DNA from: Fibrobacterota bacterium
GTDB taxonomy: Bacteria; Fibrobacterota; Chitinivibrionia; Chitinivibrionales; FEN-1185
NCBI GenBank assembly: GCA_003165595.1
Contig: PLWQ01000041.1
Coordinates: 1-57,514 of the forward strand
Reading direction: 5' to 3'
Length of the DNA stretch: 57,514 nucleotides
Part shown: in pieces, positions 33,086 to 41,485 of the stretch
Layout: every line of letters starts with the position of its first letter
How positions within the stretch are numbered: position 1 is the stretch's first letter
The notes under the pieces: model-generated
Seen by the model: only the letters and a program-made list of their open reading frames with translations
Database searches by the model: none
Told to the model about the DNA's origin: nothing
Translations under genes and position numbers: made by a program

Positions 33086-34396
33086 ATGAAAGCAAAAACG
33101 TGGGTGGCCGGCTTCTGTGTCGTGTTCGCTGCGCAGATTGTTCTTGCTCAGCCGGAATTCACCTCGGACAGTATCGTGAGCGTTTGCAAACGTGTTGCGC
33201 AGGGCAGGCTCAAGACGACCATGGGCAACGGCTGGGAAGAAGGGACATACTATGCAGGCGTCATGGCGCTGTACAACTTGACAAAAGACTCCCGTTACCT
33301 GGACAGCGCAATTGCCTGGAGTACCTATCACAAATGGCTTTCCGGCAATGGCGACACCCTGGGGACCAATGCCAACGACGCCGCGTGCTTTCAAACGTAT
33401 CTTGAGATCTATTTCAAGGATCCTCAGCCTGCCGGAATTGCGGCAGCAGTCCGGTACGTGGATTACTATCATGCCATTACCTCGCCCACCTACAGCATTA
33501 TCGATTATTACTTCATGGCTGCGCCAAATTTTACCCGGGTCTACACAATCAATCATGATTCCACGATCCCTGATTCGCTCCTGTCTATTTCCGTTGCGGT
33601 CGCAAAAAGGCATTTCAACGCCAAGGACAGCGTCTATTCTTCCAACAGCAGCGACACCACCGTCGACCACAACTTCTGGGGACGCGGATGCGGCTGGGGT
33701 GTCGGGTCAATTTGCAGAATATTGCAGTATCTCCCGCTGGATCACCCGTCACGGCCGTTCTATGTTGATAAGTTGCGCCGCGTCCTTGCCAGACTCATAC
33801 ATCTTCAGGACAAGACCGACTGGATGTGGCGCAGCAACCTTACGCATCCGACACTGACCCCGAACAAGGAAGCCAGTTGCACCAGCCTGTTCTGTTTTGG
33901 ACTTTTCTACGCCATTAACAACGGGATCGTGGATACGACAACCTATTTGGAGCCTGCGAAGAAAGCATGGAAGGCGCTTCTGGATTGCATCGGCGTTGAT
34001 CCCCAGAGTCCCAACCTCATCGGCTGGTCGCAGGGCGTAGGAGGATCCCCGTCAAACAATTTCGGTGCAACGAATCATGATCCGTACACCGAGGGCGCGT
34101 TCTTTATGGCGGGAAACGAGTTCAACAAATTTCTTAATCCGTCAACCGCAACCGGCGGCACCGTACGCTCCTCGCTTTCTGCCCCTCTGCGCAGGCCGGA
34201 TCGGATTGCGCTTCATCCCGTGCTCGGCGGTCTTCGCGTTGCTTTGCCGGAAAACGCCAGAGGGTTTGAGGTCTATGCCCTCGACGGGCGCAAGGTGTGT
34301 GAGCAAGGGGCCATTGCGCCGGGAACCGCGGCTTGCGTGATTCCGCGAAGCATGCTGGCGGGCGGCACAACAGTCGTTGTACGATTCACATATTGA
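33086..34396 (+). CDS. Secreted GH105/GH88-like unsaturated uronyl hydrolase, first paralogue, with sorting module
   Basis: A 436-residue product with signal peptide ending IVLAQP. GH105 landmarks: NGWEEGTYYAGVMALYNLTK, NANDAACFQTYLEIY (a position matching the first catalytic Asp of YteR), IIDYYFMAAPNFTRVY (second catalytic Asp region, DxxFMA), FWGRGCGWGV, LARLIHLQDKTDWMWRSNL, NKEASCTSLFCFGLFYAINN and KAWKALLDCIG. The family removes the 4,5-unsaturated uronate left at the non-reducing end by polysaccharide lyases, usually from rhamnose-linked disaccharides. The tail (FEVYALDGRKVCEQGAIAPG) is a sorting-type module, so it acts outside the cytoplasm, unlike many family members. Placement right after eight candidate lyases fits this role. 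Confidence 0.87.
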   Translation: MKAKTWVAGFCVVFAAQIVLAQPEFTSDSIVSVCKRVAQGRLKTTMGNGWEEGTYYAGVMALYNLTKDSRYLDSAIAWSTYHKWLSGNGDTLGTNANDAACFQTYLEIYFKDPQPAGIAAAVRYVDYYHAITSPTYSIIDYYFMAAPNFTRVYTINHDSTIPDSLLSISVAVAKRHFNAKDSVYSSNSSDTTVDHNFWGRGCGWGVGSICRILQYLPLDHPSRPFYVDKLRRVLARLIHLQDKTDWMWRSNLTHPTLTPNKEASCTSLFCFGLFYAINNGIVDTTTYLEPAKKAWKALLDCIGVDPQSPNLIGWSQGVGGSPSNNFGATNHDPYTEGAFFMAGNEFNKFLNPSTATGGTVRSSLSAPLRRPDRIALHPVLGGLRVALPENARGFEVYALDGRKVCEQGAIAPGTAACVIPRSMLAGGTTVVVRFTY

Positions 34397-34427
34397 CAGC
34401 TCATAGTTTCACATCAAAGGAGGGTGC

Positions 34428-35759
34428 ATGAAGGCACAGCATGCCGCGATAGCGGCAACCGTCGCGGTTTTTGCCGCCTCCGCCTTTGCCCAGCCGGAGT
34501 TCACTCCGGACAGCATCAAGAATGTCTGCAAACGGGTTGCAAAGGCCCGCTTGAGCTCAAAGCAGGGAAACGGCTGGCAGCAGGGAACGTATTATGAAGG
34601 CGTCATGGCCCTGTACTACATGACCAAGGACTCGCAGTATCTCGACAGCACCATTGCCTGGGGAAAATACCACAACTGGCTCTCGTCGTCCGGCGACACG
34701 GCTCCCACGAACTCCGACAACGTCGGCTGTTACCAGGGATACCTTGAAGCATATATGCAACAACCCCTGGCGGCGAACGCAGGCTGGATCGCGGCGCCAA
34801 TCGCGTATGTGAAAAGGAATACCTATCAGATCCAGCCCTCTTGGCCCATTGTCGACCAATACCACATGTCGGCCGCCAACTTCGTTCGCGTGGCGGCCAT
34901 TACCGGCGACAGCGTTATCCTCGACTCTCTGTACAAATTCTGCACGACCATCGCGGTGCGCCATTACAACGTAAAAGACAGTCTGTTCAACAGCAACTGC
35001 AGCGACACGTCGCACCCGCGCGATTCGTACTGGGGCCGCGGCTGTGGTTGGGGTGTCATGGCGCAGGGCAGGATTCTGCAATTCCTTCCGAAAAATCACT
35101 ATTCGGCGCCCTGGTACAAGGAAAAACTGCGGGCTGTTCTGTACCGGCTGCTTCGTCTCCAGAACCAGACCGACGGCATGTGGCGAAGCGACCTCATCAA
35201 CCACCCGGAATGGAACAAGGAAGCGAGCAGCACCGCATTCTTCGCGTTCGGGTATTTCTATGCAATCCGCAACGGCATTATCGACAGCGCGACCTTCATT
35301 GGTCCGGCAAAGAAGGCCTGGAAAGGGTTGCTCGACTGTATCGGCGTTGATCCCAATCAGCCCAATCTGCTCGGCTGGTCCCAGGGCGTCGGCGGCAGCG
35401 CGTCGAACAATTTCGGCATCACCAATCACGATGAATACACCGAAGGCGGGTTCTTTCTTGCGGGAAACGAATTTTACCGTTTGCTTACCGAAGGAGTCGA
35501 CCACGGTTCCACGGGAATCCGATCGACTGTTGTTTCAACCTCCGCTCGTTTGGTAGAACGCGGATCCGCACACCTTGTATGCCGCGTTTCTCGTGCAAGA
35601 GCTGTTCCGCTTCCCGCCGGTGCAACCTCGATTACGATATTTTCATTGGCGGGAAAGCAGTTGTATGAGCAGGCCGGCATTGCTGCCGGAACAACGAGCA
35701 TTATTCTGCCGGCAGGAGTTGCAGAAAGAAACGGAGCAACCGTTGTTCGGTACCGGTAG
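34428..35759 (+). CDS. Secreted GH105/GH88-like unsaturated uronyl hydrolase, second paralogue, with sorting module
   Basis: A 443-residue product, AAGGAGGG just before the ATG, signal peptide ending SAFAQP. Closely related to the preceding gene: NGWQQGTYYEGVMALYYMTK, TNSDNVGCYQGYLEAY, PIVDQYHMSAANFVRVA, YWGRGCGWGVMAQGRILQFL, RLLRLQNQTDGMWRSDL, NKEASSTAFFAFGYFYAIRN and KAWKGLLDCIGVDPNQPNLL. The second Asp block reads DQYHMSAA here against DYYFMAAP in its neighbour, so substrate pockets may differ. The last ~75 residues (ITIFSLAGKQLYEQAGIAAG...) are a sorting-type module. It is the last gene of the plus-strand locus; the terminator at 35786-35830 lies 27 bases past its stop. Confidence 0.88.
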   Translation: MKAQHAAIAATVAVFAASAFAQPEFTPDSIKNVCKRVAKARLSSKQGNGWQQGTYYEGVMALYYMTKDSQYLDSTIAWGKYHNWLSSSGDTAPTNSDNVGCYQGYLEAYMQQPLAANAGWIAAPIAYVKRNTYQIQPSWPIVDQYHMSAANFVRVAAITGDSVILDSLYKFCTTIAVRHYNVKDSLFNSNCSDTSHPRDSYWGRGCGWGVMAQGRILQFLPKNHYSAPWYKEKLRAVLYRLLRLQNQTDGMWRSDLINHPEWNKEASSTAFFAFGYFYAIRNGIIDSATFIGPAKKAWKGLLDCIGVDPNQPNLLGWSQGVGGSASNNFGITNHDEYTEGGFFLAGNEFYRLLTEGVDHGSTGIRSTVVSTSARLVERGSAHLVCRVSRARAVPLPAGATSITIFSLAGKQLYEQAGIAAGTTSIILPAGVAERNGATVVRYR

Positions 35760-35785
35760 CAGCTTGGCAGAAGGCGAATTGTGCA

Positions 35786-35830
35786 TTTCCAAAAGAGAAG
35801 AGGCCCACCGGGCCTCTTCTCTTTTGGAAA
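35786..35830. terminator. Bidirectional terminator, 21-bp perfect stem
   Basis: A perfect inverted repeat (TTTCCAAAAGAGAAGAGGCC-C, loop ACC). The A/T-rich outer arm supplies CTTTTGGAAA or its complement on each side. It separates two convergent operons, the saccharolytic locus and the hydrogenase-cytochrome operon. Confidence 0.8.
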
Positions 35831-35896
35831 TCACGGTCGATATTTGATCTATCTATTCTGTCTCAGGGAAAACCGACAATTCTTTCTCATCGTCAC

Positions 35897-36622
35897 CTAT
35901 TTCAATCGCATCGACATCGGCGCCCCGGAACCTGCAAGTCTTTTTGCGGAGGGATGCGTCGCCTTGTATTCTTCCCACGTAGACCAGCCGTCCTGCGCGT
36001 GACAGGCGCCGCAGGTACCGGGATCGAACACGCCGTTGATATGCGCGGCGGAGTCCACGGTGCCGTTGGGAACGCTATACGCGGAATCGTGGCAATTGCC
36101 GCACTGATTCACGTTCCCGCCGCACGGATTTGCCCCGGAAGTAACCGCTCTTCGCGCGTGTCCGTAATGGTACGTTGCCATCCCGGCGGAGTCGTGACAG
36201 GCATAGCATCTTCCGCCTATCGGCTCACCCTGGTACCATTGGGCTGTTGCGTGAGTCCCCTGCGGAATTCCGCCATGGCAATACACGTTGCTGCATTGCG
36301 CGACCGATTTGTCGTAGGCGGCCTTGCCGCTGTCGTCCCAGGGCGCCGTAAAGACAACGTCCGTGTCGCCGTTCATGTGCGTCAATTGATTCACGGTAAA
36401 CGCGCCTGTCGCGCTGTCCGCTTCGTAGCCTATGCCGTGGCAATACGAGCACCTGTAGTGGAGCGTGTCAACATGATACAGATGCGCACGGTCTTTGGGC
36501 GGAAGGTCGTGGCACAGGCCGCAGGTTTTGGCCGAAACGGCCGACGGATCGCTCGCCCGCTCACTGCAACTCATCAATGCCGCAATTGCAAACCCCGCAA
36601 TAAGTACGTATGACTTTTTCAT
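35897..36622 (-). CDS. Multiheme c-type cytochrome lipoprotein (about 6 hemes)
   Basis: A 241-residue product. The start at 36622 opens MKKSYVLIAGFAIAALMSC, a lipoprotein signal with Cys19, and overlaps the TGA of the preceding cytochrome gene (ATGA); longer in-frame starts lie inside that gene. Heme motifs in order: CGLCH, CSYCH, CSNVYCH (CxxxxCH), CYACH, CGNCH and CGACH. The mixture of CxxCH and CxxxxCH with the spacing seen is typical of TIGR01904-type cytochromes of metal-reducing bacteria. Lipid anchoring and terminal position in the operon suggest the outer-surface or outer-membrane partner of the barrel encoded two genes upstream, comparable in role to OmcB/MtrC; that is inference. Confidence 0.85.
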   Translation of the reverse strand: MKKSYVLIAGFAIAALMSCSERASDPSAVSAKTCGLCHDLPPKDRAHLYHVDTLHYRCSYCHGIGYEADSATGAFTVNQLTHMNGDTDVVFTAPWDDSGKAAYDKSVAQCSNVYCHGGIPQGTHATAQWYQGEPIGGRCYACHDSAGMATYHYGHARRAVTSGANPCGGNVNQCGNCHDSAYSVPNGTVDSAAHINGVFDPGTCGACHAQDGWSTWEEYKATHPSAKRLAGSGAPMSMRLK

Positions 36623-37527
36623 CGTGGCAACCTGTTCTCGTGACATTGGCCGCACGAATTCCGCGTGGCATGACACATTGCACAATTGGAAATACCCATC
36701 CGTACGTCGTTGCCGTGGGTAAACCGGTACCCCGGCGGATGAACCCGGCACGACGTCTGCCCGAAGTGGCACCGGTCGCATTCCTGTTTGGCGTGGCACT
36801 GCATGCATTCCGCTTTGTCGTACTTGGCCTCCATGCCGTGACCGTACCTGCCGACCCACAGGTACGTGTGCGACTTGGGCTTGATCTGGGCAACGTCGTT
36901 ATGGCACGCGGAACACTGGCCGGACGCCTTGCGCTCATCGTGACAGGTGAGACACGTCTTCATGGCGGGGTAATCGTCGTGCGCCAGCCATTGGGCCCGC
37001 GCCGGTTCCGCATGGCAATACCGGCAATCCTTTTTTCTGGTATAGTGCTTTCCGTGGGAGAACCTGATCTTGAAAAGGTCCGCCTGCACGACCTTATTCT
37101 CGGGCGTTTTGTGGCAGCTCGTGCAGCTCATGTCCATGTTGCGCCGCACGTGGCACTGGCCGCACCCTTTGTGCATCGTCTCCATGCCCGCGACGCCCTT
37201 GTGGCACTGGCTGCATTGCTTTATGCGACCATCGTTGTTCTTCTTGTGGTGGCAGGTGACACAGGTAAGGCCGGCATTTTCAAGCCCGCGGTGCGACATG
37301 ATCACCGGTCCCGGCATCCAGCCGACCTTAAGTGCAGACAGCCCTGTGTCTTTCGGCGAAATGAAAGAATCGAGCGGGGTCATCACAACCGTATCGGTCT
37401 TAATGGAGTCGTGAAAAAACACATCGAGTTGACAATTGCCGGACGTCGGCGACAATACGACGATCATGCCCGCAACCAGGAGGCTGGACGCGAGCAGGCT
37501 TGCGCTGGGGCGATTCTTGATCGTCAT
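36619..37527 (-). CDS. Periplasmic 11-heme c-type cytochrome
   Basis: A 302-residue product. The ATG at 37527 follows GGAG by nine bases; upstream in-frame codons overlap the barrel gene. Export signal about residues 10-33 (LLASSLLVAGMIVVLSPTSG). Eleven CxxCH motifs: CVTCH, CSQCH, CGQCH, CTSCH, CRYCH, CLTCH, CSACH, CMQCH, CDRCH, CAMCH and CGQCH, with additional His for bis-His ligation (FSHGKH, MSHRG, GYRFTHG). The early CVTCHHKKN...CSQCH part resembles class III/c7 cytochromes. Stop of the barrel gene and this start are one base apart (TGATATG), and the stop overlaps the lipoprotein cytochrome start. It is the natural electron carrier between the hydrogenase and the outer membrane. Confidence 0.9.
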   Translation of the reverse strand: MTIKNRPSASLLASSLLVAGMIVVLSPTSGNCQLDVFFHDSIKTDTVVMTPLDSFISPKDTGLSALKVGWMPGPVIMSHRGLENAGLTCVTCHHKKNNDGRIKQCSQCHKGVAGMETMHKGCGQCHVRRNMDMSCTSCHKTPENKVVQADLFKIRFSHGKHYTRKKDCRYCHAEPARAQWLAHDDYPAMKTCLTCHDERKASGQCSACHNDVAQIKPKSHTYLWVGRYGHGMEAKYDKAECMQCHAKQECDRCHFGQTSCRVHPPGYRFTHGNDVRMGISNCAMCHATRNSCGQCHENRLPR

Positions 37528-37528
37528 A

Positions 37529-38827
37529 TCACTTTGCTCCGGCCGGCGTTGCCGCCTGGCCCGATTGCCAGAACCCATGGAAATTGAAACGCGACACAAA
37601 CATCACCCGAAAATCCTTCTTGTAATAATCGTTTACCAGGTATTCCACCTGGGGTTCGAGTACAAGGCTCACGGTCGGCGTAAACCACGGCACGAACCAC
37701 CGGCAGAAGGCAAGCGCGGTGTAGGCGCTGCGCCAGTCCGTGACGAGCAGGGTCTTGTAGCGGTCGACCTGGAATGACGCGCCGATATCGAAGACCTGCG
37801 CATACGTAAAGTCATAGCCGGGAATAATTTCGTAGGTGGTGCCGTGCACGCCGGTATTCGCGTTGAGCCGGAGCGATGCGCCCTTTGCCAGGATATTGCA
37901 GCTTGCCAGATGATCGACGCCCTCGCCGAAGTCGCGGAGCGAATACGCGCCGAGCAGCGAAATGTCGGGAGCGCCGAAGAACCCAAGCATGAAACCGGCT
38001 TCGTTGTACTTATTAAGAATGAGGCGTTCGTAGTAGTTCACCGAATCTATCTGCTCGGCCTGCCCGGCGGCGTGAAGCGCCAGCAGCACCCTGTCCCACT
38101 TCACGAGACGGGCCTCAAGGAAGTATTGATCGAGGACTTTTGAGGTGACGTCGAACCGTCCGTTTCCCCTGATGTCAACAAAATGTCCGATGTCCGATCG
38201 CACGCTTGCCGCAAGGCGGTACTGGCGGTCGTCTCCTTCCTGCTTGTCGGCAGAGGCCCCGAGCCCGACCTCCGTTCCGCGGAGAATGCGCCCGACGCCG
38301 TAGAATCCGGCCTGCACCCGCCTGGGGTCGAGGCTCAGAATGCTGTCCGAATACCGGGAGGGCGCGGCGGTGCCCGCGAAAGCCGAAAGCGACAGGAATT
38401 TTCCCGCGTCGTAGCCGGCGCTGAGTCCGTCCAGATAGCCCGCGTCAAGGGCAAAGTTGTTTACAAACTGCCTGCCCAGGCTGAGCCCCAGCCCCGAAGC
38501 TTCGTGGCTCCAGTCGAGGCTGGTGGACCGGAGTTCGTACTGCTTTGGCATGCCCGTTGTCTTGTCGTTGGTGGCGCTGAGATCCGACGAAAACGAAAGC
38601 CCCGTTGCTCCGGGATTCCGCACCGAAAGATTGACGTCTTCGTAGAAATTGTCAAGCGTTCCGGTTGTATCGAACTTGTCGCTGCGGCCGTAATAGGTGT
38701 TGCCTTCGTACAGGTCGAGCGAAACTGCGAACCCGCCCGACGCGAGCATCAGTAATAAAATCGCCGCCTCCCCGCAGCGCGCAGCGGCGGAAAAGTTCCG
38801 CGGGCCGGATTCCCGGAGACTCAGCAT
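37529..38827 (-). CDS. Outer-membrane beta-barrel, candidate porin of a porin-cytochrome conduit
   Basis: A 432-residue product. The ATG at 38827 overlaps the last codons of the hydrogenase large subunit (ATGCTGA), giving tight coupling. The signal is AAILLLMLASGGFAVS after an Arg-rich n-region. The rest is alternating strands with periplasmic turns (VNLSVRNPGATGLSFSSDLS, SLDWSHEASGLGLSLGRQFV, FYGVGRILRGTEVGLGASAD, FLEARLVKWDRVLLALHAAG, WFTPTVSLVLEPQVEYLVND, FRVMFVSRFNFHGFW), ending in a short polar tail rather than an aromatic residue. The size could make a ~20-strand barrel, like OmbB-type porins that sheath multiheme cytochromes. Homology to MtrB/PioB/OmbB is not evident by eye, so the role rests on operon context. 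Confidence 0.72.
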   Translation of the reverse strand: MLSLRESGPRNFSAAARCGEAAILLLMLASGGFAVSLDLYEGNTYYGRSDKFDTTGTLDNFYEDVNLSVRNPGATGLSFSSDLSATNDKTTGMPKQYELRSTSLDWSHEASGLGLSLGRQFVNNFALDAGYLDGLSAGYDAGKFLSLSAFAGTAAPSRYSDSILSLDPRRVQAGFYGVGRILRGTEVGLGASADKQEGDDRQYRLAASVRSDIGHFVDIRGNGRFDVTSKVLDQYFLEARLVKWDRVLLALHAAGQAEQIDSVNYYERLILNKYNEAGFMLGFFGAPDISLLGAYSLRDFGEGVDHLASCNILAKGASLRLNANTGVHGTTYEIIPGYDFTYAQVFDIGASFQVDRYKTLLVTDWRSAYTALAFCRWFVPWFTPTVSLVLEPQVEYLVNDYYKKDFRVMFVSRFNFHGFWQSGQAATPAGAK

Positions 38828-40389
38828 ACCCTGAACCTCGCTATCTCGGCGCCGGCCTTGACGCTGTGGATGGCGCATGCCAGGCACGGATCGAAGGTCC
38901 GCACCACGCGCGCGGCTTCCATGGGATTCTTTTCGTCGGAAACCGGCGTGCCCGCAAGCGCCTGTTCCATGGGCCCGGCAACGCCATTGTCGTCGCGCGG
39001 AGACGCGTTCCATGTGGTGGGAACGATGCACTGGTACCGGTCTATCTTTCCGTCCTTCACCGAAATCCAATGGCCAAGCGCGCCCCTCGCCGCCTCTCCA
39101 AGGCCCACGCCTTCTCCTTTGTCGGGGATGGCGCATTCCTGTCTCGGCTTCTCGCCTTCCTCCACCTGATCCAGCCAGCCGGAGATCTTCCTGCATAAAA
39201 GCTTGCTCTCTATTGCCCGAGCCGCGTGCCGTCCGATCGCCGATTGCAGCTGCGGCAGCGTAATCCCCACGGCGGATGCAAGAGCGTCGACTTCCTTCTT
39301 GATATCCGCGTTGCCGGCCGTGTATCCGACAATGATCCGGGCGAGCGGGCCCACTTCCATGGGCTTCCCGGCGTACCGTGGCGCCTTTATCCATGTGTAG
39401 GCCCCAGATTTGTCAACGGCAGGCTCTGTCTGGCCCAGCGACGGATGCAGGTTGGAGGGCGACGAATACCGTGAATGCAATACCTGTTCCGTGATCTCCG
39501 ACGGGTCCAGGGCCATCCGCTTTCCGCCCGACACGATGCCGCGCGGAAAGTACAGGTCCTTCTCGTCGGGCCCGTCTGGAAATTCCCCGTAGGCAAGGAA
39601 GTCGCCAAACCGGCCCACCTCGGTGTAGCCGGGCAGCAATTTGGCAAGGGCCACCACGTCGGGTACGTAAGAAGAATTGACAAATTCGCTTATTTCCGCC
39701 AGGATGTTTCTTGCGGCGGCAAGAGTGGCCTTGTCGGGCGTTTTGGAAACGCCGCCCGTAACAAGCCCGATGGCATGCGGAACTCTTCCCACAAAGAGCG
39801 CCACCATCCGGTGCGCCTTCATGCGTATGTCGAGCGCCTTTACATAATGCGCAATTGCCGCGATATTGAACTCGGTGTCTTTAATGTAGAATCCGTCCCC
39901 GCCGTAGCGCGGCAGGAACGGCGCGCAGGCCGTGGCCGCGCTCACGCCTGTTTTCTTCTCCGAAAGCTCGCTTGCGGCCCAGGCCTTCAGGTAGTTGAGC
40001 TTTTCGTCGTTCCCGGAATATTTCAGGATGGCCGTGATGTCGACAAAATCAAGCGCTGCCAGATGGTAAAAATGCAGGATGTGCGATTGCAGATAATTGG
40101 ACGCGAGCGCCAGGTTTCTCAGCAACCGCCCGTTCTTGTTGGGCACCACGCCGCAGGCGTTCTCCACGCACCGCGACGACTCTATGCCGTGGGAAATGGG
40201 GCACACGCCGCAAATGCGCTGCGCGATTTGCACGGCGTCGAAAGGATTCCTTCCGATGAGGATCTGTTCGAAACCGCGGAACATGTCGCCCCGCACGCGC
40301 GCCGATTTTACCCTTCCTGCTTCGACGTCAAGTTCGACGGAGAGGTGGCCTTCGATACGAGTAATGGGATCTATGACGATTTTTGACAT
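38821..40389 (-). CDS. [NiFe]-hydrogenase large subunit
   Basis: A 522-residue product counted from the ATG at 40389; a TTG nine bases earlier is an alternative and no clear ribosome-binding site is visible. It opens MSKIVIDPITRIEGHLSVEL. The N-terminal nickel ligand block is RICGVCPISHGIESSRCVEN (Cys60, Cys63) and the C-terminal block DPCLACAIH (Cys502, Cys505). Fourteen residues follow His508 and end in Cys; these would be removed by the maturation protease encoded in the operon. It catalyses H2 oxidation or evolution with the small subunit, and lacking its own signal it would be co-exported by the small subunit's TAT signal. No membrane cytochrome b gene is present; instead the barrel and cytochrome genes follow directly. 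A 180-bp repeat-containing gap separates it from the small subunit gene. Confidence 0.95.
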   Translation of the reverse strand: MSKIVIDPITRIEGHLSVELDVEAGRVKSARVRGDMFRGFEQILIGRNPFDAVQIAQRICGVCPISHGIESSRCVENACGVVPNKNGRLLRNLALASNYLQSHILHFYHLAALDFVDITAILKYSGNDEKLNYLKAWAASELSEKKTGVSAATACAPFLPRYGGDGFYIKDTEFNIAAIAHYVKALDIRMKAHRMVALFVGRVPHAIGLVTGGVSKTPDKATLAAARNILAEISEFVNSSYVPDVVALAKLLPGYTEVGRFGDFLAYGEFPDGPDEKDLYFPRGIVSGGKRMALDPSEITEQVLHSRYSSPSNLHPSLGQTEPAVDKSGAYTWIKAPRYAGKPMEVGPLARIIVGYTAGNADIKKEVDALASAVGITLPQLQSAIGRHAARAIESKLLCRKISGWLDQVEEGEKPRQECAIPDKGEGVGLGEAARGALGHWISVKDGKIDRYQCIVPTTWNASPRDDNGVAGPMEQALAGTPVSDEKNPMEAARVVRTFDPCLACAIHSVKAGAEIARFRVC

Positions 40390-40495
40390 AATGCTCAAAA
40401 GTTAAAAGTTGACAGCAAGGAAGCACAAGGATACCGCTTTAAGCGATAGATGTCAACCTTGGTATTACTTTCCAAATCATTCATTTCTCTATTTT

Positions 40496-40567
40496 GTTTT
40501 CTTCTCCGTGTTCTCTGTGGTGAATCCTTATTCTTTGCGTTCTTTGCGCCTTTGCGGTGAATCTGCT
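40496..40567. repeat. Interspersed HRDTEDTE-type repeat between the hydrogenase subunit genes
   Basis: Contains GTGTTCTCTGTGGTGAATCC and GTTCTTTGCGCCTTTGCGGT, matching the units at 5342-5549. It abuts the stop codon of the small subunit gene (40571-40573) and accounts for the unusually long gap before the large subunit gene. Confidence 0.7.
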
Positions 40568-40570
40568 TTC

Positions 40571-41485
40571 CTACGCCTTCTTCATAGGAAACAGCCCTCT
40601 GCCCCCGGTGTCCGGGAACACCGGTTCGGTGCAACCGACACACCCCCCGCCGCAGCCGGTGCACGAGTTGACGCCCAGCCATTTACGAACAGGAATATCG
40701 CAATTCGAATCGATGCCCAGGCACCCGAGCTTGTACAGGCACCCCGGATCGCCCCAGGCCCGTGCGAATACGTTCTTCTTGTATTCCTGGAGATGTTCGC
40801 ATTTGTCGTGTACGGTGTTCTTGTAGTACAAAAGCGGCCTGCCGAATGCATCGAGCTTGAGCCTCTTGTTCATGATGAGGTGTACGAGGCTGCCGATAAT
40901 CCAGTCCGGGTGCGCGGGACATCCCGGGATGTTGATCTGTTTCACGCCGGGCAGCACGCCCCACACCGAGGTGGCGCCCGTGGGGTTTGCGCCGCCCGTG
41001 CGCAGGCGCGCGCCGGGAATGCAGCCGTAGGTTGCGCAGGTTCCCACCGCGACAACGGCCCTGGCGTTTTTCGCAAGGAGCGTCACCCATTCCCGCACGC
41101 CCCTGGGTTTCCCCTGCACCTCCCCGATAGTGCAGAATGTGTCAGACTTCTGAGGAATCGACCCTTCCATCACCAGAACATAGTCTTTTGCACCTTGTTC
41201 AAGCGTCTTGAGCAGGATGTCTATGGCGGTATCGCCCGTTGCCGTGGAAAGCGTCTGGTGAAAATGGAGGCTGATGTGATTCGTGAGAAGCGTTGCGATG
41301 TCGGGATCGCCCGCATTGAGCAGCGATACCGAGTCGCCGGAGCACGACTGCCCCTGAAGCCAGATGACCGGTGTGCGCGAAGATGCCTTTCCCAGCGTGA
41401 GCTTTGTGCCGGCAAGCACAACCTCCGGAAACACTGCCAGGGCGGTTGCGCCCCCGACGATACGTATGAATTCGCGTCTGTTCAC
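40571..41485 (-). CDS. [NiFe]-hydrogenase small subunit, TAT-exported, with variant proximal cluster ligands
   Basis: A 304-residue product; the GTG start overlaps the protease stop (GTGA). A twin-arginine signal (NRREFIRIVGG) directs export. Proximal cluster block: GQSC48-S-G-D51, where other hydrogenases have CxxC, then C150-ATYG-C155 and PGC189. By position Cys48, Asp51, Cys150 and Cys189 would be the ligands, and Cys155 corresponds to the supernumerary Cys120 of O2-tolerant enzymes. Distal cluster: His226, Cys229, Cys249, Cys255. Medial region: Cys262, Cys275, Cys278, Cys282, Cys285, more Cys than a plain [3Fe-4S] site needs. It ends shortly after FPDTGGRG with no C-terminal membrane helix, so the enzyme is a soluble periplasmic one that must hand electrons to cytochromes. 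Confidence 0.94.
   Translation of the reverse strand: MNRREFIRIVGGATALAVFPEVVLAGTKLTLGKASSRTPVIWLQGQSCSGDSVSLLNAGDPDIATLLTNHISLHFHQTLSTATGDTAIDILLKTLEQGAKDYVLVMEGSIPQKSDTFCTIGEVQGKPRGVREWVTLLAKNARAVVAVGTCATYGCIPGARLRTGGANPTGATSVWGVLPGVKQINIPGCPAHPDWIIGSLVHLIMNKRLKLDAFGRPLLYYKNTVHDKCEHLQEYKKNVFARAWGDPGCLYKLGCLGIDSNCDIPVRKWLGVNSCTGCGGGCVGCTEPVFPDTGGRGLFPMKKA

Noticed and set aside
38828-39394. N-terminal extension of the outer-membrane barrel gene (open frame continues upstream)
   Set aside because: It overlaps the hydrogenase large subunit out of frame with Arg/Gly-rich shadow sequence; the ATG at 38827 opens a signal peptide.
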